Origin: an uncultured Dialister sp.
GTDB lineage: Bacteria; Bacillota; Negativicutes; Veillonellales; Dialisteraceae
Length of the DNA: 55,319 nt
Reading direction: 5' to 3'
Assembly (NCBI GenBank): GCA_900545365.1
Contig: UQYL01000009.1
Coordinates: 1 to 55,319, forward strand
Below, piece by piece: positions 17,230 through 26,514 of this stretch. Below the pieces are notes generated by a model. The model was not told the origin of the DNA, ran no database searches, and saw nothing but the letters and a program-made list of their open reading frames with translations. The translations under genes were made by a program, and so were the position numbers. Each line of letters opens with the position of its first letter. The first letter of the stretch is position 1.

Positions 17230-17270
17230 GAAAAGAGCGTTCCCGATTTTCGGGGAACGCTCTTTTTTTC
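17230..17270 (+). terminator. Terminator after the DUF362 gene
   Basis: AAGAGCGTTCCC pairs with GGGGAACGCTCTT (17233-17264), followed by a run of T. The reverse strand, with its A-run, may also help stop the HAD gene transcribed toward it. Confidence 0.9.
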
Positions 17271-17276
17271 TGCGTT

Positions 17277-18083
17277 TTATTCCAATCCGAGGAGCGCCGC
17301 CAGCTGATGCGCTACAGCGTCTTCATTATTCGTGCGCGGCAGGATCACCCGCGCCGCTGCTTTCGCCTCAGGCTCCGCGTTCGCGACAGCATAAGACAGG
17401 CCGGTCAGCCGCAGCATGGACGCGTCGTTTTCCGTATTTCCGAAAGACACCATCTCTTCCGGCCGGATGCCCCATTCGCTTCCCAAGCGGGCAAGCGTCC
17501 GTCCCTTTGACACGCCTTTTTTATGAACATCCAGAAAAACATCTCCCGGATAGACCATTTCCGCCTCTCCGCCGAAATGGTCCGTCAGATACCGCCGGAT
17601 CGCTTCCTTCTTTTCCTGATTCGGCTCTACGATGATGAGGCGTGTCGGCGGGACGGAGGGATGATAAAACGCTTCTCCCAGATACACCGGCTTTTTTGTG
17701 CGGTACTTCTGACTCTGCCGCTCCTTCTCAGACGGTTCGGGCAGGCAGACCTCATCGTTAATATAGGACTGGACCAGCCAGCCGTGCTTCCGCCCTTCCT
17801 CAAGGATTGCCGCCGCCAGCTCCGTGGAAAGCCCCTCCCGTTCCAGTACGCGTCCGGATTCCGCCAGCCCGGTCCATGCGCCGGTATAACAAATCACCGG
17901 CACATCGCCGAGACCGAGAAGCCGCGCTTTTTCCCGGGCCGAATCAAACATCCTCCCCGTCGCCACGACGATGCGCAGCCGCTTCGCCGCTTCCGCCGCC
18001 ACGTCCTTCGTATAGGGAGAAATCGTCATGTCGTCGCGAAGCAGCGTCCCATCCAGATCAATGGCCGCCAATTTCAATTCCAT
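17277..18083 (-). CDS. HAD-superfamily Cof-type phosphatase
   Basis: A 268-residue member of the Cof/YbiV branch of HAD hydrolases, which dephosphorylate small phosphorylated metabolites. Motif I is DLDGTLL (Asp9 and Asp11), motif II VATGR, motif III the Lys in KKGVSKG, motif IV FGNTENDASML, where an Asn replaces the more common first Asp. A C2 cap lies between motifs II and III. The ribosome site (GGCGGGG) is modest. It is transcribed alone, between the bidirectional pyr terminator and the DUF362 terminator. The substrate cannot be predicted. Confidence 0.9.
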   Translation of the reverse strand: MELKLAAIDLDGTLLRDDMTISPYTKDVAAEAAKRLRIVVATGRMFDSAREKARLLGLGDVPVICYTGAWTGLAESGRVLEREGLSTELAAAILEEGRKHGWLVQSYINDEVCLPEPSEKERQSQKYRTKKPVYLGEAFYHPSVPPTRLIIVEPNQEKKEAIRRYLTDHFGGEAEMVYPGDVFLDVHKKGVSKGRTLARLGSEWGIRPEEMVSFGNTENDASMLRLTGLSYAVANAEPEAKAAARVILPRTNNEDAVAHQLAALLGLE

Positions 18084-18152
18084 ACCAACCCCGCCTTTGA
18101 AAATTTATTTTCACATGTTCATTATATCCCGCGTCCCCGGAAAATTCCCATA

Positions 18153-18192
18153 AGAAAAGCCTGAATCCAGACAAAGATTCAGGCTTTTCTTT
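18153..18192 (-). terminator. Terminator of the pyr operon
   Basis: A perfect 13-pair stem (18155-18167 with 18176-18188) flanked by A-rich and T-rich runs on both sides; it can stop the pyr operon on the minus strand eight bases after pyrD. Confidence 0.9.
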
Positions 18193-18199
18193 TATTCTG

Positions 18200-19111
18200 T
18201 TATTCCGTCACCAGTGTGCCGGTCAGATCCGATACATTCTCTACGCCGCATGCTGTGCCCCATGCGGCAAGTTCTCCGGCGATGCGCGGAATCGCGTCAG
18301 GACTCGCCAGCGTCGCGGTGCCGACCTGCACGGCTGACGCTCCGGCCACCATAAATTCCGCCGCGTCTCTGCCGGTCATGATGCCGCCGAGGCCGCATAC
18401 GGGAATCTTCACCGCTTTCGCGACCTGCCACACCATACGAAGCGCCACCGGTTTCACCGCCGGACCGGACAGACCGCCGGTGATATTCCCCAGAACGGGC
18501 TTTCTCGTACGGAGATCAATGGCGATGCCCATGAGCGTATTGATCAAGGAAATCGCGTCAGCTCCCGCCTCTTCCACCGCTTTCGCGATCGACACGATAT
18601 CCGTCACATTCGGCGACAGCTTGACCATGACCGGCAGATCCGTGTTTGCCTTCACCAGCGCCGTCACTCTCGCTGCCGTTTCCGGATCCGTGCCGAAAGC
18701 CATGCTTCCATTTTTCACGTTCGGGCAGGAAATATTCATCTCGATCGCGGAGATACCCGGCACGGAGATCATTTCCGCGACTTTTGCGTACTCCTCTTCC
18801 GCATGTCCGACGATATTGGCGATGAGCGGCACGTCATATTGCCGGAGCTGAGGCAGAATGTATTTTACAAAGCGCTCCGCCCCCGGATTCTCCAGACCGA
18901 TGCAGTTCAGCATGCCCGCGGGCGTCTCCGCCACGCGCACGCCCGCATTCCCTTCCCATGGTTCGCAGGCCAGCCCTTTCAGAGAGATCGCGCCCACGTC
19001 CCGATTGAGATCGAGATACCTGCTGTATTCCAGACCGAATCCGAACGTGCCAGAAGCGGCGATGATCGGATTTTTCATATGCATGCCAAGGAAGTCGATG
19101 GCGAGATTCAT
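18200..19111 (-). CDS. pyrD: Dihydroorotate dehydrogenase, class 1B catalytic subunit
   Basis: Oxidises dihydroorotate to orotate, passing electrons to PyrK and NAD. The class 1 catalytic cysteine is Cys129 in MNISCPNVKNG; FMN contacts are in GTFGFG, SLKGL, and the C-terminal GLGGIMTGRDAAEFMVAGASAV. At 303 residues it is the usual length, and the adjacent pyrK assigns it to type 1B. Its start overlaps pyrK by four bases. Last gene of the pyr operon. Confidence 0.97.
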   Translation of the reverse strand: MNLAIDFLGMHMKNPIIAASGTFGFGLEYSRYLDLNRDVGAISLKGLACEPWEGNAGVRVAETPAGMLNCIGLENPGAERFVKYILPQLRQYDVPLIANIVGHAEEEYAKVAEMISVPGISAIEMNISCPNVKNGSMAFGTDPETAARVTALVKANTDLPVMVKLSPNVTDIVSIAKAVEEAGADAISLINTLMGIAIDLRTRKPVLGNITGGLSGPAVKPVALRMVWQVAKAVKIPVCGLGGIMTGRDAAEFMVAGASAVQVGTATLASPDAIPRIAGELAAWGTACGVENVSDLTGTLVTE

Positions 19112-19881
19112 AAAATGACCTCCTTTGAGTTGAATACCGGGCCGTTCAGGCAGACTTTGTAGTGGCCGCTTCCGTCCCTTTTATCACACACGCAGGCAAG
19201 GCAGCCGCCGGTACCGCATCCCATCCGGCGTTCCAGTGAAACTTCGCAGCGGATTCCCGCTTCTTCCGCCAGTTCCGCCGTTTTCTTCATCATGATGCCG
19301 GGACCGCAGGTAATGACTTCTTCCACATCTCCTTCCGCGAACAGGCCGGGAAGCACGGAAATGGAAAATCCTTTGATCCCGTATGAGCCGTCATCGGTCG
19401 TCACAATCAGCTGCCGAAGCGTTTTCGGAAAATAATCTTTCCAGAAGACTTCATCTTTATTTCTCCCGCCGATAGCCACGGTCATCTGTCCCGGTGCCGC
19501 TCTTTTCGAGGCAAACAGGATGGGTGCGATGCCGACGCCGCCGCCGACGCCGACCAGATGACCAGCGGGAAGAGTGAAGCTGTTCCCCAGCGGTCCGAGG
19601 CTGTCGATGATGTCTCCTTCTTTCATGTGCGACAGGAATTTTGTCCCTTCTCCTACGACGCGGTAAAAGATCTCCACAATGCCCCGGCCCGGATCGGTCC
19701 CCGCAATGGAGATCGGGCGGCGAAGCAGATGGACGCCGTCATTAATATGGATATCGATAAACTGTCCCGGCTTCGCCTCAGCGGCGGTGCGCGGCAGTTC
19801 GATCTCCATGCGCCAGATCTCCGGCCCTACCAGTTCATGACGCCGGATCGCGCCTTTTTCAATATAGCCCGACACGTTCAT
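19108..19881 (-). CDS. pyrK: Dihydroorotate dehydrogenase electron-transfer subunit
   Basis: PyrK carries FAD and a [2Fe-2S] cluster and links PyrD to NAD. The FAD segment HLLRRPISIAG and the NAD-side GVGGGVGIAPILFASK are visible; the C-terminal cluster ligands are in RRMGCGTGGCLACVC and the later VCLNGPVF. The 257 residues fit. Overlaps both carB and pyrD by four bases, indicating tight coupling. Confidence 0.97.
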   Translation of the reverse strand: MNVSGYIEKGAIRRHELVGPEIWRMEIELPRTAAEAKPGQFIDIHINDGVHLLRRPISIAGTDPGRGIVEIFYRVVGEGTKFLSHMKEGDIIDSLGPLGNSFTLPAGHLVGVGGGVGIAPILFASKRAAPGQMTVAIGGRNKDEVFWKDYFPKTLRQLIVTTDDGSYGIKGFSISVLPGLFAEGDVEEVITCGPGIMMKKTAELAEEAGIRCEVSLERRMGCGTGGCLACVCDKRDGSGHYKVCLNGPVFNSKEVIL

Positions 19882-22800
19882 TCCTCCTTCACATAGTCCT
19901 GCATGGCTTCCACATGAATCACATCCGAAGTGCCCGCCATAACGTTCAGCACTTCCCTCGCCGTATCAAGGGACGTCAGACAAGGGATCGCCAGTTCTAC
20001 CGCGATGCGCCGCAGGTCATAGCCCTGCTGCTCGATCTCGGTGCCGTAGGAAATGGTATTGATCACTGCATCCACACGGCCGGACTTGAGATACTTCTCG
20101 CAGTTTTCCCCTTTTTCATTCATCTTTTTGATGATCTCAGCAGGGATGCCCTTTTCCCGGAAATACGCGCCGGTGCCGGACGTGCAGATGATATGATAAC
20201 CTGCCTCCACAAATCCTCTGGCCAGTTCGGACGCTTCTTCCTTATCTCTGTCGCTGACGGTAATGAGAATGTTTCCTTTCGCCGGCACGCCCAAATTGGA
20301 GGCAACCACCGCTTTGTACAGCGCCTCCTGATAGGTATGGCCGATGCCCATGACTTCGCCGGTGGATTTCATTTCCGGTCCCAGCTTGATCTCTACAAGA
20401 CCGAGTTTGGAGAAAGAGAATACCGGCGCTTTGATCGCCACATACGGCTTCGGCGGCATGAGTCCCAGCGGGATGCCGAGAGAAGCGAGGGACTCGCCCA
20501 GCGCGACCCGGACAGCACATTCTACCATATTGATGCCCGTGACTTTGCTCATGAACGGCACCGTACGGGACGCGCGCGGATTGACTTCGATGACGTAGAC
20601 TTTGCCGCCGACGACAATGAACTGGATATTGACGAGGCCTTTCACATTCATCGCGCAGGCGATGTCTTTCGTATATTTTACGAGCGTGTCAATGATCTCC
20701 TGAGACAGGTGCTGCGGCGGATAGACCGCGAAGGAATCTCCGGAATGGACGCCCGCTCTTTCGATCTGTTCCATGATGCCGGGAATGCATACGTTGATCC
20801 CGTCGGAGATTGCGTCTACCTCCACTTCCCGTCCGACCATGTACTGGTCGATGAGAACAGGATGTTCATGAGAGGCAACGACAGCTTCCCGAAGATACTG
20901 CCGCAGCTCTGCCTCATCGTAAACGATCTGCATGGCTCTTCCGCCGAGAACGTAGCTCGGGCGGACGATCAGCGGATATTCCAGCTCTTTCGTCTTCTCC
21001 ATCGCTTCCTCGATGCTTTCGACGAGGCATCCCTTCGGGCGGGGAATGCCCAGCTGTCCCATGAGCGTATCAAAGCGTTCCCGGTCTTCCGCCAGATCGA
21101 TGCCCTCATTGGACGTGCCGATAATGCGCACGCCCTGTCTGGCCATGGGCGTCGCCAGATTGATGGCCGTCTGCCCGCCGAACTGGCAGATCACGCCTTC
21201 CGGCTTTTCTTTTTCAATGATTTCCATCACGTCTTCTTCCGTGAGCGGCTCGAAATACAGCGCATCCGACGTGTCGAAATCCGTAGAGACCGTTTCCGGG
21301 TTGTTGTTGATGACAATGGATTTCTTCCCGGCTTTGCGAAGCGCCCACGACGCATGGACAGAGCAGTAATCAAATTCGATACCCTGGCCGATACGAATCG
21401 GACCGGAGCCGAAGACGACCACGGAATTGCTGCCCTGCGGCTTCACTTCATCTTCTTGTCCGCAGGTGGAATAATAATACGGCGTATGCGCTTCAAATTC
21501 CGCGGCGCACGTATCGACCATCTTGTAGTCCGGATGAATATTGAGCTTCTTCTTCAGCCGGGTCACCGCCTTCACGTCTTCGGGAATGAAGTGCGCGATG
21601 GCGCTGTCAGGCATCTGAATCCGTTTGGCGTTGCGGAGTGTGTCTTCATTGAGGCCTTCCTTGCGGAGCCGCTCTTCCGCCATGATGATGTTCTTGATCT
21701 TATACAGGAAGAACAGATCGATCTTCGTGATCCGATTGATCTCCTCCGGTTCGATACCGCGCCACAGCGCTTCCGCAATAACGAAGAGGCGCTCATCATC
21801 CACGCGGTGCAGGAGGCATTTGATGTCATAAAGAGACTGGTTGTCCAGTTTGGCCAGATGAATATATCCCTCGCCCACTTCCAGACAGCGGAGCGCTTTC
21901 AGGAGCGCGCCTTCAAATGTCCGGTCAATGGCCATAACTTCGCCGGTCGCTTTCATCTGCGTCCCGATCTCGCGGTCGGCGAGCGTAAATTTCTCAAATG
22001 GCCAGCGGGGGAACTTCAGCACCACATAATCGATGGACGGCTCGAAGCAAGCCTTCGTATTTCCTGTAATCGCATTGGTAATCTCATCAAGGTGCATGCC
22101 GAGAGCGATCTTTGCCGCTACTTTCGCTATCGGATAGCCCGTCGCTTTCGATGCCAGCGCGGAAGAACGGCTGACGCGCGGATTGACTTCGATGACGTAG
22201 TAATGATTGGTACGGGAGTCCAGCGCATACTGCACATTGCACCCGCCTTCGATTTTCAGGTACCGAATGATGTTGATGGACGCGGTACGGAGCATCTGGA
22301 ACTGCTCGTCAGTCAGCGTCTGCGTCGGCGCGACGACGATGGAGTCTCCCGTGTGGACGCCTACAGGATCCACGTTTTCCATGGAACAGACGATGATGCA
22401 GTTGTCCGCGCTGTCCCGCATGACTTCAAATTCGATTTCCTTCCATCCCGCGACGCTTCTTTCCACAAGAATCTGATTGATCGGAGAAAGTTTGATGCCG
22501 CGGTTGGCAATTTCTTCCATTTCATACCGGTCGTGAGCAATACCGCCGCCGGTACCGCCGAGCGTGTATGCCGGACGGATGATCACCGGATAGCCGATCT
22601 TATCGGCAAATGCTACCGCCGGTTCCAGTTCTTCAAAAATTTCCGATTCCGGCACGGGCTGATGGATCTCTTCCATCGCTTCCTTAAAAAGCTCCCGGTC
22701 TTCCGCATGCTGAATCGCGTGGAGCGACGAGCCGAGCAGCTTCACATTATATTTATCCAGCACGCCCGCTTTGGCCAGCTGCACCGCCATATTCAGCCCC

Positions 22801-23078
22801 ACCTGGCCGCCGAGGGTCGCAAGGAGCGCATCAGGCCGCTCTTTTCTGATGACCTCTGTCACGAACGGCAGGGTGATCGGTTCGATATACACGCGGTCCG
22901 CGATATCCGCATCCGTCATGATCGTGGACGGATTGCTGTTCACCAGGACGACTTCAATGCCTTCTTCCCGCAGCGAACGGCAGGCCTGCGTCCCCGCATA
23001 GTCAAATTCCGCCGCCTGTCCGATGATGATCGGGCCCGACCCGATGACCAGGACTTTTTTCACATCTGGATTGATCAT
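19878..23078 (-). CDS. carB: Carbamoyl-phosphate synthase large subunit
   Basis: Forms carbamoyl phosphate for pyrimidines (and arginine) from bicarbonate, ammonia from CarA, and two ATP. The 1066-residue protein has the two homologous ATP-grasp halves: the first with GSGPIIIGQAAEFDYAG at the N-terminus, the second beginning near residue 550 with GSGPIRIGQGIEFDYC; each contains the ATP-grasp VIRPAYTLGG / IVRPSYVLGG element. The C-terminal allosteric domain (LITVSDRDK onward) is complete. Starts four bases inside carA. Confidence 0.98.
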   Translation of the reverse strand: MINPDVKKVLVIGSGPIIIGQAAEFDYAGTQACRSLREEGIEVVLVNSNPSTIMTDADIADRVYIEPITLPFVTEVIRKERPDALLATLGGQVGLNMAVQLAKAGVLDKYNVKLLGSSLHAIQHAEDRELFKEAMEEIHQPVPESEIFEELEPAVAFADKIGYPVIIRPAYTLGGTGGGIAHDRYEMEEIANRGIKLSPINQILVERSVAGWKEIEFEVMRDSADNCIIVCSMENVDPVGVHTGDSIVVAPTQTLTDEQFQMLRTASINIIRYLKIEGGCNVQYALDSRTNHYYVIEVNPRVSRSSALASKATGYPIAKVAAKIALGMHLDEITNAITGNTKACFEPSIDYVVLKFPRWPFEKFTLADREIGTQMKATGEVMAIDRTFEGALLKALRCLEVGEGYIHLAKLDNQSLYDIKCLLHRVDDERLFVIAEALWRGIEPEEINRITKIDLFFLYKIKNIIMAEERLRKEGLNEDTLRNAKRIQMPDSAIAHFIPEDVKAVTRLKKKLNIHPDYKMVDTCAAEFEAHTPYYYSTCGQEDEVKPQGSNSVVVFGSGPIRIGQGIEFDYCSVHASWALRKAGKKSIVINNNPETVSTDFDTSDALYFEPLTEEDVMEIIEKEKPEGVICQFGGQTAINLATPMARQGVRIIGTSNEGIDLAEDRERFDTLMGQLGIPRPKGCLVESIEEAMEKTKELEYPLIVRPSYVLGGRAMQIVYDEAELRQYLREAVVASHEHPVLIDQYMVGREVEVDAISDGINVCIPGIMEQIERAGVHSGDSFAVYPPQHLSQEIIDTLVKYTKDIACAMNVKGLVNIQFIVVGGKVYVIEVNPRASRTVPFMSKVTGINMVECAVRVALGESLASLGIPLGLMPPKPYVAIKAPVFSFSKLGLVEIKLGPEMKSTGEVMGIGHTYQEALYKAVVASNLGVPAKGNILITVSDRDKEEASELARGFVEAGYHIICTSGTGAYFREKGIPAEIIKKMNEKGENCEKYLKSGRVDAVINTISYGTEIEQQGYDLRRIAVELAIPCLTSLDTAREVLNVMAGTSDVIHVEAMQDYVKEE

Positions 23079-24142
23079 TTGCCGGATGCCTCCTTCATTG
23101 CCTCTTTAAACTGCGTGAAAAGATAGAAATTATCCGTCGGTCCCGGCGCTGCTTCAGGATGGTACTGGACCGCCTGGATGGGAAGCGTCTTGTGGCGGAA
23201 GCCTTCGATGGTCCCGTCATTGACGCTGCGGTACGTCACTTCGAGGCAGTCCGGCAGTCCTTCGTCAGATACAGCGTAGCCGTGGTTCTGGCTCGTAATG
23301 TAGACGCGTCCTGTGCGGAGGTCCTTTACCGGATGATTGGCGCCGCGGTGCCCGAAAGGCAGTTTGAAAGTATGCGCGCCGAAAGCCAGCGAGAGCACCT
23401 GTATCCCCATGCAGATGCCGAAGATCGGCTTCTTCCCGATGAGCTGCTTCACCGTATCCACCACATAGGTCAAATCCTGCGGATCGCCGGGTCCGGGGGA
23501 GAGGAAAATTCCGTCGGGATCATTGGCGAGAAGTTCCTCCGCAGAGGTGTGCGCCGGGAATACATGCACCGTGCAGTCATTGGCCGCAAGACTCGCCAGA
23601 ATATTGTGTTTCAGTCCGCAGTCGAGGAGCGACACCTGATATTTCCCGGAGCCGTATGTGTACGGCATGGATGTAGTCACCCGCTCCACCTGGTCATGAT
23701 GCAGCGGCCGGGCCAGCATCTCGCGGATCTCATCCTCCGTCCGTTCCGCGCTCACGATGATCCCTTTCATGGTGCCTTTGCTGCGGAGCATTCTTGTGAT
23801 GGCGCGGGTATCCACATTGTACAGGCAGGGCACACGGTATCTTTCGATAAAATCGGAGATCGGCTCTTTGCACTCCCAGTTGCTCGGATGGAAGCAGAGC
23901 TGATCGACCACATATCCGGCCGCCGCAGGTTTCGGGTTCTGCATGAAATTATTGTTTGCCCCGTAATTTCCGATCAGCGGGTACGTGAGCGTGAGGATCT
24001 GCCCCTCATAAGACGGGTCGGTAAAGCATTCCTGATAGCCGGTCATGCCCGTATTGAATACGACTTCGCCGCAGCCTTCCGCTGTGCCGAGCAGTTCTCC
24101 CTCAAAGCGCGCTCCGTTTTCCAGAATCAAAAAGCCATTCAT
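23075..24142 (-). CDS. carA: Carbamoyl-phosphate synthase small subunit
   Basis: The glutaminase subunit feeding ammonia to CarB. The N-terminal CPSase domain has the GMTGYQE and DPSYEGQI segments; the class I amidotransferase domain has the nucleophile Cys in FGICMGIQVLS and the His/Glu pair in VQYHPEAAPGP. The residue usually His in the GICxGHQ box is Ile here; that His is not catalytic, so activity should be kept. 355 residues, four-base overlaps with pyrC and carB. Confidence 0.97.
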   Translation of the reverse strand: MNGFLILENGARFEGELLGTAEGCGEVVFNTGMTGYQECFTDPSYEGQILTLTYPLIGNYGANNNFMQNPKPAAAGYVVDQLCFHPSNWECKEPISDFIERYRVPCLYNVDTRAITRMLRSKGTMKGIIVSAERTEDEIREMLARPLHHDQVERVTTSMPYTYGSGKYQVSLLDCGLKHNILASLAANDCTVHVFPAHTSAEELLANDPDGIFLSPGPGDPQDLTYVVDTVKQLIGKKPIFGICMGIQVLSLAFGAHTFKLPFGHRGANHPVKDLRTGRVYITSQNHGYAVSDEGLPDCLEVTYRSVNDGTIEGFRHKTLPIQAVQYHPEAAPGPTDNFYLFTQFKEAMKEASGK

Positions 24143-25428
24143 TTCAAGACCTTCCCTTCCTTCATGACGATTTCGCCGTCCACCACGGTCAGCACGGCCC
24201 GGCCTTTCAGCGTCATGCCCTCAAACGGCGTGAACAGCGATTTGGTATACAGATCTTTCCCGTGCACCGTCCATTCTTTTTCAGGATCGATGACCGTCAC
24301 ATCGGCCGCCGCGCCTTCTTTCAGAATCCCGCCTTCCACATGGAGAAGCTTCGCCGGATTGACGGACATCAGCTCCGCGATGCGGTCGATGGTGATCTTC
24401 CCTTTGTGGTACAGCTCCGTCATGACTGCGGACAGAGACGTTTCCAGACCGGCGATGCCGTTGGGCGCGCTGCAGAAAGGCGCGTCTTTTTCTTCATTCG
24501 TGTGCGGCGCATGGTCGGTAATGATCGCGTCGATCGTGCCGTCCATGACGCCTTCGATGAGCGCCTGCCGGTCTTCTTCCGTGCGGAAAGGCGGCGCCAT
24601 CTTGAATGCCGTATTGTAGTCCTTCAGATATTCGTCGGTAAAGAACAGATGCTGCGCCGTCACTTCTGTCGTGACAGGCAGGCCTTCCGCTTTTGCCTCG
24701 CGGATGTATCTCAGCGCATTTTTCGAGCTCACATGGGCGATGTGCATGGGGCATCCCGTCAGCCGGGAGAGAATGATGTCTCTGGCCACCGCTAGATCTT
24801 CCGCTGCCGCCGGGCGCCCGGTCACGCCCATGCTGTGGGAAACTTTACCTTCATTCATATGGCCGGCGCTGCACATGGACGTATCTTCCGCATGGTCAAT
24901 GACGATCCGCCCGAACATATTGGCGTATTCCATGGCGCGGCGCATGAAATTCGCATTTTCCACATACCGTCCGTCGTCGGAGAACGCGGCGACGCCGGCG
25001 GCAGCCATGTCGCCCATTTCAGACAGTTGTTTCCCTTCCAGTCCGACAGAAAGCGAGCCGATAATGCTCACCTTGACGACGCCCGCTTCTTCGGCCCGTT
25101 TCTGAAGCGCCCGCACGACGACCGCATTGTCGATGACCGGCTTCGTATTCGGCATGGTCGCGACGCGCGTCACGCCGCCTGCCGCTGCCGCCTGCGTCCC
25201 GCTGTGCATATCTTCTTTTGCTTCCTGTCCCGGCTCGCGGAGATGGACATGCATGTCGATCAGTCCTGGCAGGACAAAGCAGCCTTTCGCATCGTAGACT
25301 TCCGCCGCGGCATCTTCCGCGCTTCCGCCCACAGCCAGGATCTTCCCGTCCTCAATCACCACATCCCCGATCTCATGCTGGTTCGCCGCGGGATTTACAA
25401 TCGTTCCGTTTTTAATAATCAGTTTCAA
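24139..25428 (-). CDS. pyrC: Dihydroorotase, TTG start
   Basis: Cyclises carbamoyl aspartate to dihydroorotate. It is a class I dihydroorotase of the amidohydrolase fold: metal site DMHVHLREPG near residue 57, the TMPNTKP segment, IDHAED, HVSSKN and the TDHAPHTNEEK with the metal-binding Asp. The start codon is TTG (25426-25428), with AGGGG seven bases upstream and the start 17 bases inside pyrB. 429 residues, as expected. Confidence 0.97.
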   Translation of the reverse strand: MKLIIKNGTIVNPAANQHEIGDVVIEDGKILAVGGSAEDAAAEVYDAKGCFVLPGLIDMHVHLREPGQEAKEDMHSGTQAAAAGGVTRVATMPNTKPVIDNAVVVRALQKRAEEAGVVKVSIIGSLSVGLEGKQLSEMGDMAAAGVAAFSDDGRYVENANFMRRAMEYANMFGRIVIDHAEDTSMCSAGHMNEGKVSHSMGVTGRPAAAEDLAVARDIILSRLTGCPMHIAHVSSKNALRYIREAKAEGLPVTTEVTAQHLFFTDEYLKDYNTAFKMAPPFRTEEDRQALIEGVMDGTIDAIITDHAPHTNEEKDAPFCSAPNGIAGLETSLSAVMTELYHKGKITIDRIAELMSVNPAKLLHVEGGILKEGAAADVTVIDPEKEWTVHGKDLYTKSLFTPFEGMTLKGRAVLTVVDGEIVMKEGKVLK

Positions 25429-26377
25429 GATCTTTCCCCTCCGTCATTGTCAAATACAGAAGCGCCATGCGGATGGCCACGCCGTTCCGCACCTCTTCCT
25501 GGATCATGGACTGTTCGTCATACGCCACATCATAAGCGATCTCCACGCCCCGGTTCATCGGTCCCGGATGGAGCACCGCCGCACCGGGTTTTGCCAGCGC
25601 GAGCCGTTCCTTCGTCAGGCCGAAGAGGCGGGAATATTCCCGAAGCGTCGGCAGGAATCCCGCTGCCGCCCGTTCCAGCTGGATGCGGAGCACATTCACC
25701 GCATCCGCGCCGCGAAGAGCGTCCTCTATCGTATCATCTATGATCACGCCCATTTCTGCCAGCTCCTTCGGAACCAGTGTGCGCGGGCCGAAAAGATGGA
25801 CTTCCGCCCCCATTTTCAGGAATCCATAGATGTCGCTCCTCGCTACGCGTGAATGCAGGATATCTCCGAGGATCACATACTTCATCCCTTTAAAGGGTAT
25901 ACCCGCCTGCCGCACGGTGTAGAGATCGAGCAGCGCCTGGCTGGGATGGGCATGCGCGCCGTCGCCGGCATTGAATACAAGAGGCGTCCTCACTCTCGGG
26001 CTGGATGCCTTGGACGCAAAAACAGCGGCGCCCTCTGATAAATCACGAATAATCACAGCGTCGATCCCCATGGCAGAAACTGTCAAAAGAGTATCCCGCA
26101 TGCTTTCGCCCTTCGTCATTGAGCTGCCGCTTTTTGTAATATTGACCACGTCCGCGCCCAGGTATTTCCCTGCAAATTCAAAAGAACTGCGCGTACGGGT
26201 CGATGCTTCAGAAAATACGGTCACAATGGATTTCCCTTTGAGGTAATCCTTTTTCTTATTCCCCGAAAGCACGATCTTTTTCATTTGATCCGCCACATGT
26301 AAAACACGCTCAATCTCGGCCGCTGAAAAATCTTCCATACCGAGAATGGAACGTCCCGTCAACGAAACACTCTCCAT
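25412..26377 (-). CDS. pyrB: Aspartate carbamoyltransferase catalytic chain
   Basis: Joins carbamoyl phosphate and aspartate, the first pyrimidine-specific step. The carbamoyl-phosphate site STRTRSSFEFAG is near residue 50, followed by GESMRDTLLT, the HPSQALLDLYT segment and the C-terminal LHPGPMNRGVEI. 321 residues. No pyrI regulatory chain is next to it. The ATG at 26377 has AAGGAGG five bases upstream. First gene of the operon pyrB-pyrC-carA-carB-pyrK-pyrD; pyrE, pyrF and pyrR are not in this window. Confidence 0.97.
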   Translation of the reverse strand: MESVSLTGRSILGMEDFSAAEIERVLHVADQMKKIVLSGNKKKDYLKGKSIVTVFSEASTRTRSSFEFAGKYLGADVVNITKSGSSMTKGESMRDTLLTVSAMGIDAVIIRDLSEGAAVFASKASSPRVRTPLVFNAGDGAHAHPSQALLDLYTVRQAGIPFKGMKYVILGDILHSRVARSDIYGFLKMGAEVHLFGPRTLVPKELAEMGVIIDDTIEDALRGADAVNVLRIQLERAAAGFLPTLREYSRLFGLTKERLALAKPGAAVLHPGPMNRGVEIAYDVAYDEQSMIQEEVRNGVAIRMALLYLTMTEGKDLETDY

Positions 26378-26460
26378 GTCTGCCTCCTTCCCCTGCACTC
26401 CGGAAAGAACCGGGCACTTTTCGCAAAAAGCATGAGCCCGGCCTTCTAAAGTGCCGAAAA
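26378..26460 (-). promoter_or_regulatory. Structured 5' leader of the pyr operon with alternative helices
   Basis: In the transcript, GGCACTTT (26448-26455) can pair perfectly with AAAGTGCC (26413-26420), while CCGGGC (26436-26441) can pair with GCCCGG (26410-26415). The two 3' arms share bases, so the helices exclude each other, the layout of an attenuator or riboregulator. I do not see the PyrR-binding consensus, nor a T-run directly after either stem, so the mechanism is open. It could be an unrecognised pyrimidine-sensing leader. Confidence 0.45.
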
Positions 26461-26466
26461 CACATT

Positions 26467-26502
26467 CCTATAAATAATATCGAACAGGCAGTCAAAATTC
26501 AA
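26467..26502 (-). promoter_or_regulatory. Promoter(s) of the pyr operon
   Basis: TTGAAT (26497-26502), 17 bases, TATTAT (26474-26479) on the minus strand; an overlapping alternative is TTGACT (26490-26495), 17 bases, TATAGG (26467-26472). Confidence 0.6.
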
Positions 26503-26514
26503 GGGAAAATTTAT

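Noticed and set aside
19914..23126. A 1070-codon open frame on the plus strand
   Set aside because: It is the exact shadow of carB on the other strand, Arg/His/Asp-rich, with no protein family or ribosome site.
26378..26460. PyrR-dependent attenuator
   Set aside because: No PyrR-binding loop consensus and no T-run directly after a stem could be found.
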